The notes beneath the pieces were generated by a model. The model worked only from the letters and a program-made list of their open reading frames with translations. It was not told where the DNA came from and ran no database searches. The position numbers and the translations under genes are program-made. From Phytohabitans maris (lineage in GTDB: Bacteria > Actinomycetota > Actinomycetes > Mycobacteriales > Micromonosporaceae), in NCBI RefSeq assembly GCF_031085175.1, contig NZ_JAVHUY010000054.1:1-64000 (forward strand): a stretch of DNA of 64,000 bases. Reading direction: 5' to 3'. This document shows positions 23,029-31,891 of this stretch, in pieces; position 1 is the first letter of the stretch, and the number at the start of each line of letters is the position of its first letter.

Positions 23029-24864
23029 CTAGGCGCCTTCGTCGAGGCCGCGCAGGACCAGCGGGAGTCGCATCGCGCCCTGCTGGGTCAGGCGGATCGG
23101 CACGCCCCAGTCCTGGCGGGTGAGGTGGCAGGCGGCGTGCTCGGCCTCTGCGTCGCAGGTGGCGGCCTGCGCGACCACCTGCAGCACGCCTTCGGGCACG
23201 GCGGGGTTGAGCACCAGGCGGCGGGTGAGCTCGGTGGTGGTGCCGGCGCCGTCGAGCAGGAGTTCCGGCGGGGAGGCCGACACCTCCAGGCGGGTCGACG
23301 GGCCGAACGACTCGTCGAGCTTTTGCCCCGGCGCCGGCGTGAAGACCACGTCGAGCGCCACCTCGCCGGCGGCGAGGTCGGTCGGGGGCCGCTCGGTGCG
23401 GTGGCGGGCGCCGGCGACCGTCGCGGCCCGCGGGATCGCGCCGGGCGCCAGCCGGACGATCCGGTGCGCGCCCGACTCCACCACGAGCACGTCGCCCTCG
23501 GCGGTGAGTACGACGTCGCTCGGCTCGGCCAGGTCACTCACCACAGTGGACACCGTGTCGGTGGTGGGGTCGTAGTGGCGTACGGCGCCGTTGTAGGTGT
23601 CGGCCACCAGCGCGGAACCGTCCGGCAGCGCGCACACGCCGAGCGGGTGCTGCATCAGCGCCTGGGCGGCCGGCCCGTCCATGTGGCCGAAGTCGAAGAG
23701 TCCCTGCCCGACCGCGGTGTGCAGCTCGCCGTCGCGGATGTAGCGGAGGGCGGACGTCTCGCTGTCGGCGAGCCAGAGCGTCGTCCCGCCGGTGGAGAGT
23801 CCCGATGGCTGGGCGAGCCACACGTCCGGGATCGGGCCGTCGCGGAGCGCCTCGACGGTGGTGCCCGCGTACACGCCGGTGGTGCGCTTGACCGGGTCGA
23901 ACCACCACAGCTGGTGGATGCCGGCCATCGCGATGATCACCCGGCCGTCGTACCAGGCGGCGTCCCACGGCGAGGAGAGGTCGGCGGCGAGCGCGTCGTG
24001 CGCGTGGTTGTCCACAGTGGAACGCCAGGGGTGCCCGGTGCCGGCGATGGTGGTGACCTCGCCGGTGTCGAGACGTACGCCGCGGAGCAGGTGGTTGACG
24101 GTGTCGGCGACGAGCACGTCGTATCCGGCGATGCCGGCCGCGTGCTCGGGGAGCAGGCAGAGACCTTGCGGCTCGTTGAAGCTCGCCACGCCGGGCCCGC
24201 CGTCGGCGCGGCCCCGCCGGCCCGAGCCGATCCGGCGGACGAGTGTCTCGCCGTCGGGCGCCAGTTCGACCACCGAGTGGTGTGCCGAGTCGGAGACGAG
24301 CAGGTTGCCGCTGGGCAGGACGAGTGCCTTGCCGGGGAAGCGCAGGGCGGTCGCCGGGCTGGCCGGCGGCACGTACGGCCCGCCGCCCCGGTGCAGCGTC
24401 CCCTTGGCCTCATGGCTGGCGATCAGCTCGTCGATCAGGCGGCCGAGCCCTTCGGCATGCCCCTCGCCGGCCATGGAGGCGACCACGTACCCCTCCGGGT
24501 CGACCACGGAGAGCGTGGGCCAGGCCTTGGCCGCGTACTGCTGCCAGGTCTCCAGCTCCGGGTCGTCGAGGACGGGGTGCGCCACGCCGTACCGCTCGAC
24601 GGCGGCCGCGAGCGCGTCGGCGTCCCGCTCGTGCTCGAACTTCGGCGAGTGCACACCGACGATCACGAGCACGTCGCCGTACTTCTCCTCGAGCGGGCGG
24701 AGCTCGTCGAGGACGTGTAGGCAGTTGATACAGCAGAACGTCCAGAAGTCGAGCAGCACGATCTTGCCGCGCAGGTCGGCGAGCTTGAGCTGCCGGCCCC
24801 CGGTGTTGAGCCACCCGCGCCCGCGCAGCTCAGGAGCACGTACGCGGGCGTGCCGGCCGGTCAC
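23029..24864 (-). CDS. Thioredoxin-like/NHL-repeat protein (NHLRC2 type)
   Basis: This 611-residue protein starts with GTG 24864. Residues 20-165 form a thioredoxin-like domain with FWTFCCINCLH as the redox motif (CxxC as C-I-N-C). NHL beta-propeller blades follow (about 185-500), each with patterns such as LLVSDSAHHSVVEL, VLVADTVNHLLR and VLVVESGAHRIVRL. A beta-rich C-terminal domain closes it. The human NHLRC2 and bacterial homologues share this order; the electron donor and partner are unknown. No signal peptide is seen, so it is probably cytoplasmic. Confidence 0.85.
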   Translation of the reverse strand: MTGRHARVRAPELRGRGWLNTGGRQLKLADLRGKIVLLDFWTFCCINCLHVLDELRPLEEKYGDVLVIVGVHSPKFEHERDADALAAAVERYGVAHPVLDDPELETWQQYAAKAWPTLSVVDPEGYVVASMAGEGHAEGLGRLIDELIASHEAKGTLHRGGGPYVPPASPATALRFPGKALVLPSGNLLVSDSAHHSVVELAPDGETLVRRIGSGRRGRADGGPGVASFNEPQGLCLLPEHAAGIAGYDVLVADTVNHLLRGVRLDTGEVTTIAGTGHPWRSTVDNHAHDALAADLSSPWDAAWYDGRVIIAMAGIHQLWWFDPVKRTTGVYAGTTVEALRDGPIPDVWLAQPSGLSTGGTTLWLADSETSALRYIRDGELHTAVGQGLFDFGHMDGPAAQALMQHPLGVCALPDGSALVADTYNGAVRHYDPTTDTVSTVVSDLAEPSDVVLTAEGDVLVVESGAHRIVRLAPGAIPRAATVAGARHRTERPPTDLAAGEVALDVVFTPAPGQKLDESFGPSTRLEVSASPPELLLDGAGTTTELTRRLVLNPAVPEGVLQVVAQAATCDAEAEHAACHLTRQDWGVPIRLTQQGAMRLPLVLRGLDEGA

Positions 24865-25056
24865 TGCCCACCGCCTGTGGCCGGCGTCCGCCGATCACCC
24901 GCCGGCGTTCGCCCGGCTGGTCGGCTCTCTGCCGCGCGTGCGCGGCCGGCCGTTCGGTGGCTGGGTGGTCGGGCCGGCGTCTGGTGGCCGGCCGCCGGGG
25001 CGTGGCCGGGTGTTCGGTGGTCTACCGCTGGTGTGCGGCGGCGCGGCGTTCGGTGC
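24865..25056. other. GC-rich spacer with degenerate repeats
   Basis: These 192 bases lie between the stop of the FG-rich protein gene and the start of the NHL gene, both on the minus strand. The sequence is rich in GGCCGGC, GTTCGGTGG and CTGGTGG iterations. No promoter or conserved ORF stands out. Confidence 0.5.
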
Positions 25057-28000
25057 TCAGCCACCGGCGGCGGGCTTGAGGCAGAGCACCTCGTCCTGAC
25101 CGCCGTTACCGGCGAGCACGATGTGCGGCTGGCTCTTGTCGGCGCACTTGTCGGCGCTGGTCTCCTTCGACACGACGGTGAACGCATTCGGCTCGCCGCA
25201 GCCGGCCGCGACGGCGCCGGTGGAGCCGGACTGCTTGACGCAGGTGCCGACATCCGGGCTGAAGGCGCCGTCCGAACCGCGGGTGAAGACCCACACCGCG
25301 CCCAACGGAACGATCACCAGCAGCGCGGCGGCGATCACGACCAGCACGAAGACGCGCAGGTTGCGCTCCTTCGGCTCGGGCTTGGCGACCTGGGTCTCGA
25401 CCGCCGGCTCGGGCTGGAACGCGTTGAAGCGATCCTGCTCACCGTCCGGCGCTCCACCCCAACCAGCGTTGGCGCCACCTTGGGGCCCCGCCTCGCCGCC
25501 TGGCGTCCCACCCCAGCCAGCGTTGGCGCCGGCCTGGGGTGGCCCCGGCGGGAAGCCCGCGGCGGGGAAGGCCGCAGTGCCCTGCGGAACGCCTCCCGGC
25601 GGACCCTGCGGGTGGCCATGCGGCGGCTGGAACGCGCCGGGCGGGTTGTGCGGGTCTTGCGGCCCGAATCCACCACCGGGCGGGCTGTGTGGTGGCTCGA
25701 ACCCACCGGGCGGTCCGTGCGGCGGACCCTGTGGCGGCGGGAAGCCACCGGGCGGTGGCGGGTAGGTCGACGGCGGGTACGTCGTGGGCCCGGGCGGTGC
25801 GCCGAAGCCCTGGGGCGGCTGGTTGGGGACCATCGGCCCGGCGGGACTGCCCGGGGGCGGGCCCACTGGGCTGCCGATGCCGACCGGGCTGCCGGTCCCA
25901 GCAGGGCTGCCCGGCGGGGCGTCACCGTACGGGGAGCCGCCGGGAAAGACGCCGGTGGGCTCGGAGTACGGCGCTGCCGGAGAGCCGGGCGGCCCGGGCG
26001 GGGCGCTGGACGGCGGGGCCACCCGCGCGCTGGCCGTCACGCTGCCCTGGCGGGGGGCGGGTGGCGGTGGTGGCGGCGGGGCATCGTCCGGGTCGGCGGG
26101 TGCGGGCCGGCCGTACACGCGGGGCTGGGGCGTCGACACCGCTGGCGGTACCGGCTGCTCGTTGGGGGGTGGCGCGATCCGGCTGGCGACGGGCACCGAG
26201 GCGCTCGCCGATACCGGCTTGGGCTCCACGCCGGGCGCGCGTGGCTGCGGTACCGGCGGCGGGGCGTCCGGGGGCGGCGAGCCGAACTCGTGGCCGTTGG
26301 AGCCGAAGGGGCCGGCACCTGGCACCGAGGCGGCACCACTGGGGCGGGGAGCCGAGGCCCGCGCCGGCGGCGCCTCCTCGTCCATGCTGAACAGCCCGCG
26401 GCCGACCCCCGGGTCGCCGGGCGGCGGGGTGCCGAGGTGGGCACCGGGGATCCGTACCTCCTGGCCCTCGAACGGCCGGGGTGGCGGGGTGTCTTCGCGC
26501 TCGGGCTGCCGATGACCCGTACCGAAGCCGGGCTGGTCGTAGCCGCCGCGCTCGTCGTGCCCCTGCTGGGGCGGCTCGAACCCCCGGCCAGCCTCGAACG
26601 CGGCTGGCTCCTGCCGGCCAGGCTCGAACCCTCGGCCGGCCTCGAACGCCGCGGCCTCCTGGCGGCCGGGGTCGAAGCCGCCGCGCTCCTGGCGCCCAGG
26701 GTCGAAGACACCGGCCTCGAAGCCGCCGGGCTGGAAGCCGCCCTGGTCGCGGCCGCCGAAGTCGACGCCGCTCTGGTCGCGGCCGACGCCGCCCTCCGGG
26801 AAGCCACGGCCACCCGCGCCAGCACTCGGGCCGAACGGGCCGCCCGCGAAGCCGTTGGAGGCAGCGCGGTCGACGTCGTCCCGATCGTGATCGGCGAGAC
26901 CGCCTTCGGGGTGCCCCAGGGCCTCGTACCGGCTCGGCGGCTCGGCCCGGCCTGGGCGGCTGGAGTCGAAGGCGTCCGGCCAGGCGGCACCGAAGCCGTC
27001 CACCTCACGTGGCCCGGAGGAGCCGCGCGGGTCCGGAGCCTCGTGCTGGCCTTCATGCGGGCCGGGGGCGGACGTAAAGGCGCCCGAGCCATCCCGGCCG
27101 CCCTCCCCGAAGCCCTCCCGGCCGGCGGACCCGAAGCCGTCGCGCCCAGCGGCGCCGAAACCCTCGCGACCGCCCTGCTCGTAGCCGTCACCGCCCGAGG
27201 AGCCGAAGCCCTCACGGTCGCCTTGGCCGAAGCTGTCACCGCCCGAGGGACCGAAGCCCTCGCGAGCGGGACCCCCAGCCGGGCCGAAGCCCTCGCGGTC
27301 GCCCTGGCCGTAGCCGTCACCGCCCGAGGGGCCGAAGCTCGCCTGGCCGTAGCCTTCCCGCTCACCCTGACGCGCTGCGTAGGCGCCGCCAAAGCCCCGG
27401 TCGTCCGCACCGCCGTGCTCGCCCGAGCCGGCGGGCTCTTCGACGCGGCCTGCATCGAAGCCGCGCTCGTCTACGCCGCTGGCGCTGAAGCCCCGGTCGT
27501 GGCCGGAACCGTGGTCGTTACGGCCGCCACCACCGAAGCCACCGCTGTCGCCGAAGCCGCGATCGTCGCCGGGCTCGCGGTCGGAGCCGAAAGCACCGCG
27601 ATCGCCGTCGGAACCGAAGCCGGACGGCCTGGACCGTCCGCCCGCGAATCCACCCTCGTCCGCGAAGCCATCCCGGCCACCGTCGAAGCCGCCACCCTGC
27701 TCGCGGCCGAAGCCGCTCTGGCCGGAGGGGCTGAAGCCCTCCTGGCCGGAGGGACCGAAGCCGCTCTGGCCAGGGTGACCGAAGTCAGGCTGGCCGGAAG
27801 GGCCGAAACCGCCCCGGTCAGAGGGTCCGAAGTCGGGGGCGGAACCGAAGCCGCCCCTGTCAGCTGGGGGACCGAAGTCAGGCTCGTCGGGGCGGAACCC
27901 ACCCCGGTCGGTGCCGAAGCCGTCCTGGCCTGGGTCGAAGCCGCCCTGGTCGGGGCGCGGAGCGCCGCCGCTCTGGGCGGAGCCGAAAGCCGCCTCGCGC

Positions 28001-29100
28001 GACATCGGCTCGAGTGGCTCGAACCGGCCGGGCTCACGCTTGGGCAGGTCGCTGCGGCCGCCGCTGGTCGGCGCCTCGGGGGGTGAGCCGGGTGCCGGCA
28101 GGTCGGGCGGCGGAAAGCCCAGGCCGGGCTGGTAGCCCGGCGGGAGTCCGCGCCCCTCGCCCTGGTCCGCCCCGGATGCTTGCGGGAAGCCGGGCTCGGG
28201 CGGGAAGCCGGAGGCCGCCCCGGATGCTTGCGGGAAGCCGGGCTCGGGCGGGAAGCCGGAGGCCGCCCCGGATGCTTGCGGGAAGCCGGGCTCGGGCGGG
28301 AAGCCGGAGGCCGCCCCGGGCGCCTGCGGAAAGCCGGGCTCCGGCGGGAAGCCAGAGGCCGCCCCCGACCCTTGCGGGAAGCCGGACTCCGGTGGGAAGC
28401 CCGAAGCCGGCGCGGAGCTAGAGGGCCGGCCCGAATCCGGCGGGAGCCCGGAGGGGGGCCCCGAGGCCGGTGGGAAGTCGGAGGCCGGCGGGAAGCTAGG
28501 TGGCGGGGCCGAAGCTGGTGGGAAGCCGGGAGTGGGCCCGGAGGGGGGCGGAAAGCCGGACACCGGTGGGACGCTGGGCGGGGCCGGCGGGGGGTAGGCG
28601 CTGGGCGGCGAGGTCGGCGAGGGTGGCCACGAGCCCGTCGGTGCCCATGCCTCAGGTGGCAGGCCGACCGGCTCCGCGCCGGGACGCGGCACCGAAGCGG
28701 ACCCCTGCGGCGCCGAGGCCGAGCCGTGTGGCACCGAGGCGAAGCCCGGCGGGACTGAGGCGGCGCCCTGCGGTCGAGCGGACCCGAAGGCGCCGCTTGA
28801 CGGGACGGAGGCCGAGCCGCTGGAAGCGGGCGGCGGCACGGAGGCCGAGCCGGACGGGCCAGCGGGCGCGGGTGGTGGGGGATATGCGGCCGGCGGGGGC
28901 GGGTAGGCCCCGGGGTGGGGGGACCAGCCGGCGGGGAAAGCCGGTGCGGGCGGAGCGGGCTCAGCACCACCCGGCGGCGGTGCGCCCCACGACGGGGTGC
29001 CCCACTCACTGTCGTGCGCCGCCTGGGGCGCGGGTCCGCTGGCGCCCCGCGCAGCGTCGTCCGGCTCGTGGCCGGGGTGCTGCGGGCCCTCGGACGTCAT
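25057..29100 (-). CDS. Giant disordered FG/Pro-rich single-pass membrane protein
   Basis: ATG 29100, six bases after GGAGGAGG, gives 1347 residues. Residues 1-380 are Pro/Ala/Gly-rich, with five 16-residue repeats of the type GFPPEPGFPQASGAAS. About 390-860 are Gly/Phe/Asp/Arg-rich with dozens of FG dipeptides (REGFG, GGFG, RDGFG). About 860-1240 return to Pro/Gly-rich sequence. One membrane helix (about 1250-1272, VFVLVVIAAALLVIVPLGAV) is followed by a small extracellular domain of 75 residues with four cysteines (VGTCVKQ, AAGCGEP, DKCADK, VLCLKP). With positive residues before the helix, the low-complexity part should be cytoplasmic. The C-terminal domain resembles the small LppU/SCO3897-like modules of actinomycetes; otherwise no function is recognised. 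Confidence 0.75.
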   Translation of the reverse strand: MTSEGPQHPGHEPDDAARGASGPAPQAAHDSEWGTPSWGAPPPGGAEPAPPAPAFPAGWSPHPGAYPPPPAAYPPPPAPAGPSGSASVPPPASSGSASVPSSGAFGSARPQGAASVPPGFASVPHGSASAPQGSASVPRPGAEPVGLPPEAWAPTGSWPPSPTSPPSAYPPPAPPSVPPVSGFPPPSGPTPGFPPASAPPPSFPPASDFPPASGPPSGLPPDSGRPSSSAPASGFPPESGFPQGSGAASGFPPEPGFPQAPGAASGFPPEPGFPQASGAASGFPPEPGFPQASGAASGFPPEPGFPQASGADQGEGRGLPPGYQPGLGFPPPDLPAPGSPPEAPTSGGRSDLPKREPGRFEPLEPMSREAAFGSAQSGGAPRPDQGGFDPGQDGFGTDRGGFRPDEPDFGPPADRGGFGSAPDFGPSDRGGFGPSGQPDFGHPGQSGFGPSGQEGFSPSGQSGFGREQGGGFDGGRDGFADEGGFAGGRSRPSGFGSDGDRGAFGSDREPGDDRGFGDSGGFGGGGRNDHGSGHDRGFSASGVDERGFDAGRVEEPAGSGEHGGADDRGFGGAYAARQGEREGYGQASFGPSGGDGYGQGDREGFGPAGGPAREGFGPSGGDSFGQGDREGFGSSGGDGYEQGGREGFGAAGRDGFGSAGREGFGEGGRDGSGAFTSAPGPHEGQHEAPDPRGSSGPREVDGFGAAWPDAFDSSRPGRAEPPSRYEALGHPEGGLADHDRDDVDRAASNGFAGGPFGPSAGAGGRGFPEGGVGRDQSGVDFGGRDQGGFQPGGFEAGVFDPGRQERGGFDPGRQEAAAFEAGRGFEPGRQEPAAFEAGRGFEPPQQGHDERGGYDQPGFGTGHRQPEREDTPPPRPFEGQEVRIPGAHLGTPPPGDPGVGRGLFSMDEEAPPARASAPRPSGAASVPGAGPFGSNGHEFGSPPPDAPPPVPQPRAPGVEPKPVSASASVPVASRIAPPPNEQPVPPAVSTPQPRVYGRPAPADPDDAPPPPPPPAPRQGSVTASARVAPPSSAPPGPPGSPAAPYSEPTGVFPGGSPYGDAPPGSPAGTGSPVGIGSPVGPPPGSPAGPMVPNQPPQGFGAPPGPTTYPPSTYPPPPGGFPPPQGPPHGPPGGFEPPHSPPGGGFGPQDPHNPPGAFQPPHGHPQGPPGGVPQGTAAFPAAGFPPGPPQAGANAGWGGTPGGEAGPQGGANAGWGGAPDGEQDRFNAFQPEPAVETQVAKPEPKERNLRVFVLVVIAAALLVIVPLGAVWVFTRGSDGAFSPDVGTCVKQSGSTGAVAAGCGEPNAFTVVSKETSADKCADKSQPHIVLAGNGGQDEVLCLKPAAGG
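28171..28405 (-). repeat. 48-bp in-frame tandem repeat in the FG-rich protein
   Basis: Units start at 28171, 28219, 28267, 28315 and 28363. The first three are identical, the fourth has a few changes and the fifth diverges and is incomplete. Each encodes 16 residues (SGFPPEPGFPQASGAA). Identity between units suggests recent expansion. Confidence 0.9.
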
Positions 29101-29383
29101 GTTGCGCCTCCTCCATCGCATCTCGGCCGTGCCGCCTCCGCGCGGGAGGTCCGGCGAAGCCGGCCGTGCACGTCGCCGACCCTTTACACACACCCGCTGC
29201 TACCTGTGGTTGATCGATGACGGCGGGTGCGTGGTGCGCCGGCGGCGACCCCGCCAACCGTACCGGGCGCTCGCAGCCGTGAGGAATCCCGGTCTCAGGA
29301 CGTGTGAATGCCCAAAACGGCCAGCACACATGCCAACGACCCGCCCGGTGAAACCGGACGGGCCGTAGATCTTAGCGGTGAAT

Positions 29384-29521
29384 CTACCCGTAGTAGCGCT
29401 GCGCGATGATGCGGATCTCGTCGCGTACGGCAGGCGAGCTGGCCTGGCGAAGCGCGCGCTCGATGGCGCGGGCGCGGCGCGTGGCCTCCCGGTGGCTGCG
29501 GTAGCGGTCGATCATCTTCAT
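29384..29521 (-). CDS. Small conserved-looking basic protein (45 aa)
   Basis: ATG 29521 stands eight bases after GGGGAGGGA. The 45 residues read MKMIDRYRSHREATRRAR and end RDEIRIIAQRYYG. They are predicted to form two helices with a high Arg content. The tail resembles small actinomycete proteins ending DEI..AQR, but I cannot name a family. It lies 283 bases before the FG-rich gene start and 97 bases after the E2 stop, with a dyad between. Confidence 0.6.
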   Translation of the reverse strand: MKMIDRYRSHREATRRARAIERALRQASSPAVRDEIRIIAQRYYG

Positions 29522-29588
29522 GGCACTGTCCCTCCCCCTGCTGCTCCCTTCATTGAAGCGCGGGAGAGGGGCGGGCGACCAACGATTA

Positions 29589-29614
29589 TTAGGTGAGGTC
29601 GGCCACCTGCCTAA
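29589..29614. terminator. Dyad after the 2-oxoacid dehydrogenase operon
   Basis: TTAGGTGAGGT-CGGCC-ACCTGCCTAA lies five bases past the E2 stop on the minus strand and can form an imperfect hairpin. A terminator for the E1-E2 operon is likely; no T-tract is present, so an operator for the small downstream gene is possible. Confidence 0.45.
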
Positions 29615-29618
29615 CAAA

Positions 29619-30911
29619 CTAAGTCCAAGCCAGGAGGCTTGCCTCCGGATCGGTGAGGAAGGCACCCACGTCACGCAGGAACTTCGAGCCCAGCTCGCCG
29701 TCGATGATCCGGTGGTCGAACGACAAACCGAGCGTCGTGACCTGCCGCACACGGATCTTGCCCTTGTGCACCCAGGGCGCCTCCTTGACCGTGCCGAGCG
29801 CGAGGATCGCGGACTCGCCCGGCGGCAGGATGGGCGTACCGGTGTCGACGCCGTAGATGCCGACGTTGGTGATGGTGAAGGTGCCACCCGTCATGTCGGC
29901 CGGTGCGGTACGCCCCGACTTGGCGGTCTGCACCAGCTCGGTCATCGCGTCGGCAAGCTCGCGCAGCGAGAGCCGCTCGGCGTCCTTGATGTTGGGAACG
30001 ATCAGGCCACGGTCGGTGGCGGCGGCGATGCCGAGGTTGACGTACTGCTTGACGACGATCTCGTCGCCCGCCCAGGTCGAGTTGATCAGCGGGTGGCGAC
30101 CGATGGCCACCAGTACCGCCTTGGCGACTATGAGCAGCGGGGAGATGCGTACCTCCCGCCACTCGGGCAGCGCCCGGAGCCGGTCGAGCGCCTTGACCGA
30201 CCGGGTCATGTCGACCGTCAGGAACTCGGTGACGTGCGGCGCCGTGAACGCCGAGGAGACCATGTTTTCCGCCGTGAGCTTGCGCACGCCCTTGACCGGG
30301 ATGCGCTGCTCCCGCCCGACGAAGGCGGGCGAAGGCGGTGCCGACACCGCGGCTTGGACGTCGTCGCGCGTGATCGAGCCCTCCGGGCCCGTGCCGGTCA
30401 GCGACCCGAGGTCCACCCCGAGGTCACGGGCGAGCTTGCGCACCGGGGGCTTGGCCAGCACGTTGGGCTTGGCCAGCACCTCGGGAGCGGGGGCAGGAGG
30501 AGCGACCGGCGGCGGAGGGGGAGGCGGAGCAACCGGGGAAGGAGGCGGGGCCACGGCCGTCGTACTCCCATTGGTCTTTCGGGGGCGACGCGACGCTGCG
30601 GCCGTCCGCGGACCGTAACCCACCAGGACCGGGGTGCGCTCCGCCTCGGCCGGCTCGCCGGCGTCGGGGTCGGTGTCGATCGAGATGATCGGCGTGCCCA
30701 CCTCGACGGTCGCACCCTCTTCGAAGTGGATGGCGTGGACCTTGCCGGCCCACTTGGCCGGGATCTCGACGGCGGCCTTCGCCGTCTCGACCTCGACGAT
30801 CGGCTGGTTGAGCTCGATGGTGTCGCCCACGGCGACCAGCCACTTGATGATCTCGCCCTCGACCAGGCCTTCCGCGAGGTCGGGCAGCGGGAACTCCTTG
30901 ATCCGCGACAT
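29619..30911 (-). CDS. bkdC: Dihydrolipoamide acyltransferase, E2 of a 2-oxoacid dehydrogenase
   Basis: ATG 30911 gives 430 residues: one lipoyl domain (about 1-80, lipoyl Lys in VETAKAAVEI), an Ala/Pro linker, a peripheral-subunit-binding domain (VRKLARDLGVDLGSLTGTG..G.ITRDDV, about 165-200) and the catalytic core, ending with the active-site motif SFDHRIIDG. The complex moves acyl groups from E1 to CoA. A single lipoyl domain is typical of the branched-chain or pyruvate type in actinomycetes; which one cannot be decided here. It is third in the E1a-E1b-E2 operon, five bases after E1b. Confidence 0.92.
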   Translation of the reverse strand: MSRIKEFPLPDLAEGLVEGEIIKWLVAVGDTIELNQPIVEVETAKAAVEIPAKWAGKVHAIHFEEGATVEVGTPIISIDTDPDAGEPAEAERTPVLVGYGPRTAAASRRPRKTNGSTTAVAPPPSPVAPPPPPPPVAPPAPAPEVLAKPNVLAKPPVRKLARDLGVDLGSLTGTGPEGSITRDDVQAAVSAPPSPAFVGREQRIPVKGVRKLTAENMVSSAFTAPHVTEFLTVDMTRSVKALDRLRALPEWREVRISPLLIVAKAVLVAIGRHPLINSTWAGDEIVVKQYVNLGIAAATDRGLIVPNIKDAERLSLRELADAMTELVQTAKSGRTAPADMTGGTFTITNVGIYGVDTGTPILPPGESAILALGTVKEAPWVHKGKIRVRQVTTLGLSFDHRIIDGELGSKFLRDVGAFLTDPEASLLAWT

Positions 30912-30916
30912 CCCGC

Positions 30917-31891
30917 TCACCAGCCGAACGTGCGGTCGACGGCGTCGAGCACCCGGTCGAGGTCGGGCAGGTAGTCCTCTTCCAGCCGCGCGGCGGGGTA
31001 CGGCGTGTCGAAGCCGGTCACCCGCAGCACCGGAGCTTCCAGGGAGTAGAAGCACCGCTCGGTGATCCGGGCGGCGATCTCGGCGCCGAGCCCCACGTTG
31101 CTGGGCGCCTCGTGCACGACCACGCACCGGCCGGTGCGGCGCACCGACTCGTACACCGGCTCGAGGTCGAGCGGCGAGAGCGTGCGCAGGTCGAAGACCT
31201 CCAGGTCACGGCCGTCCTGCTCGGCGGCGGTCGCGGCGTCGAGGGCGGTGCGGACCATCGGGCCGTACGCCAGGACCGTCGCATCGGTGCCGGGCCGCAG
31301 GCGGCGCGAGGCGTGCAGCGGGTACGTGGCGTCGAGGTCGACCTCGCCCTTTTCGTGATAGCGCCGCTTGGGCTCCAGGAACACGATCGGGTCGTCGGAG
31401 GCGATGGCCTGCTGGATCATCGTGTACGCGTCCTGCGGCGAGCTGCACGCCACCACCTTGAGGCCGGCGGTGTGCGCGAAGTACGCCTCGGGCGACTCGG
31501 AGTGGTGCTCGACCGCGCCGATGCCCCCGCCGAACGGGATCCGGATCACCATCGGCACCTTGACCTTGCCCTGGGACCGGAAGTGCATCTTGGCGACCTG
31601 GGAGACGATCTGGTCGTACGCCGGGTAGACGAAGCCGTCGAACTGGATCTCGCACACTGGGCGGTAGCCGCGGATCGCGAGGCCGATGGCGGTGCCGATG
31701 ATGCCCGACTCGGCCAGCGGGGTGTCGATCACCCGGTCTTCGCCGAAGTCCTTTTGCAGGCCGTCGGTGATCCGGAAGACGCCACCCAGCTTGCCCACGT
31801 CTTCGCCCATCACGAGCACCTTGGGGTCGTGCTCCAGGGCACGGCGGAGACCGGCGTTGAGCGCCTTGCCAATGGTGAGCTTTTCGGCCAT
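30917..31891 (-). CDS. bkdB: 2-oxoacid dehydrogenase E1 beta subunit
   Basis: The 324-residue protein (MAEKLTIGKALNAGLRRAL) has the transketolase pyrimidine domain, with VMGEDVGKLGGVFRIT, DTPLAESGIIGTAIG and the Glu that activates TPP. The C-terminal transketolase domain follows (LRTLSPLDLEPVYESV..T, VVHEAPSNVGLGAEI). It forms the alpha2-beta2 E1 with the upstream gene. Its ATG overlaps the E1 alpha stop (ATGA). Confidence 0.93.
   Translation of the reverse strand: MAEKLTIGKALNAGLRRALEHDPKVLVMGEDVGKLGGVFRITDGLQKDFGEDRVIDTPLAESGIIGTAIGLAIRGYRPVCEIQFDGFVYPAYDQIVSQVAKMHFRSQGKVKVPMVIRIPFGGGIGAVEHHSESPEAYFAHTAGLKVVACSSPQDAYTMIQQAIASDDPIVFLEPKRRYHEKGEVDLDATYPLHASRRLRPGTDATVLAYGPMVRTALDAATAAEQDGRDLEVFDLRTLSPLDLEPVYESVRRTGRCVVVHEAPSNVGLGAEIAARITERCFYSLEAPVLRVTGFDTPYPAARLEEDYLPDLDRVLDAVDRTFGW

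Noticed and set aside
24850-28086. 1078-codon open frame on the plus strand across the FG-rich gene
   Set aside because: It is the antisense of a repetitive GC-rich gene, has no ribosome-binding site and codes Ala/Val/Glu low-complexity sequence that mirrors the real gene's repeats.
29589-29614. DtxR/IdeR iron box (TTAGG...CCTAA)
   Set aside because: The arms are spaced over 26 bases with internal AGGT/ACCT, unlike the 19-bp iron box; a hairpin fits better.
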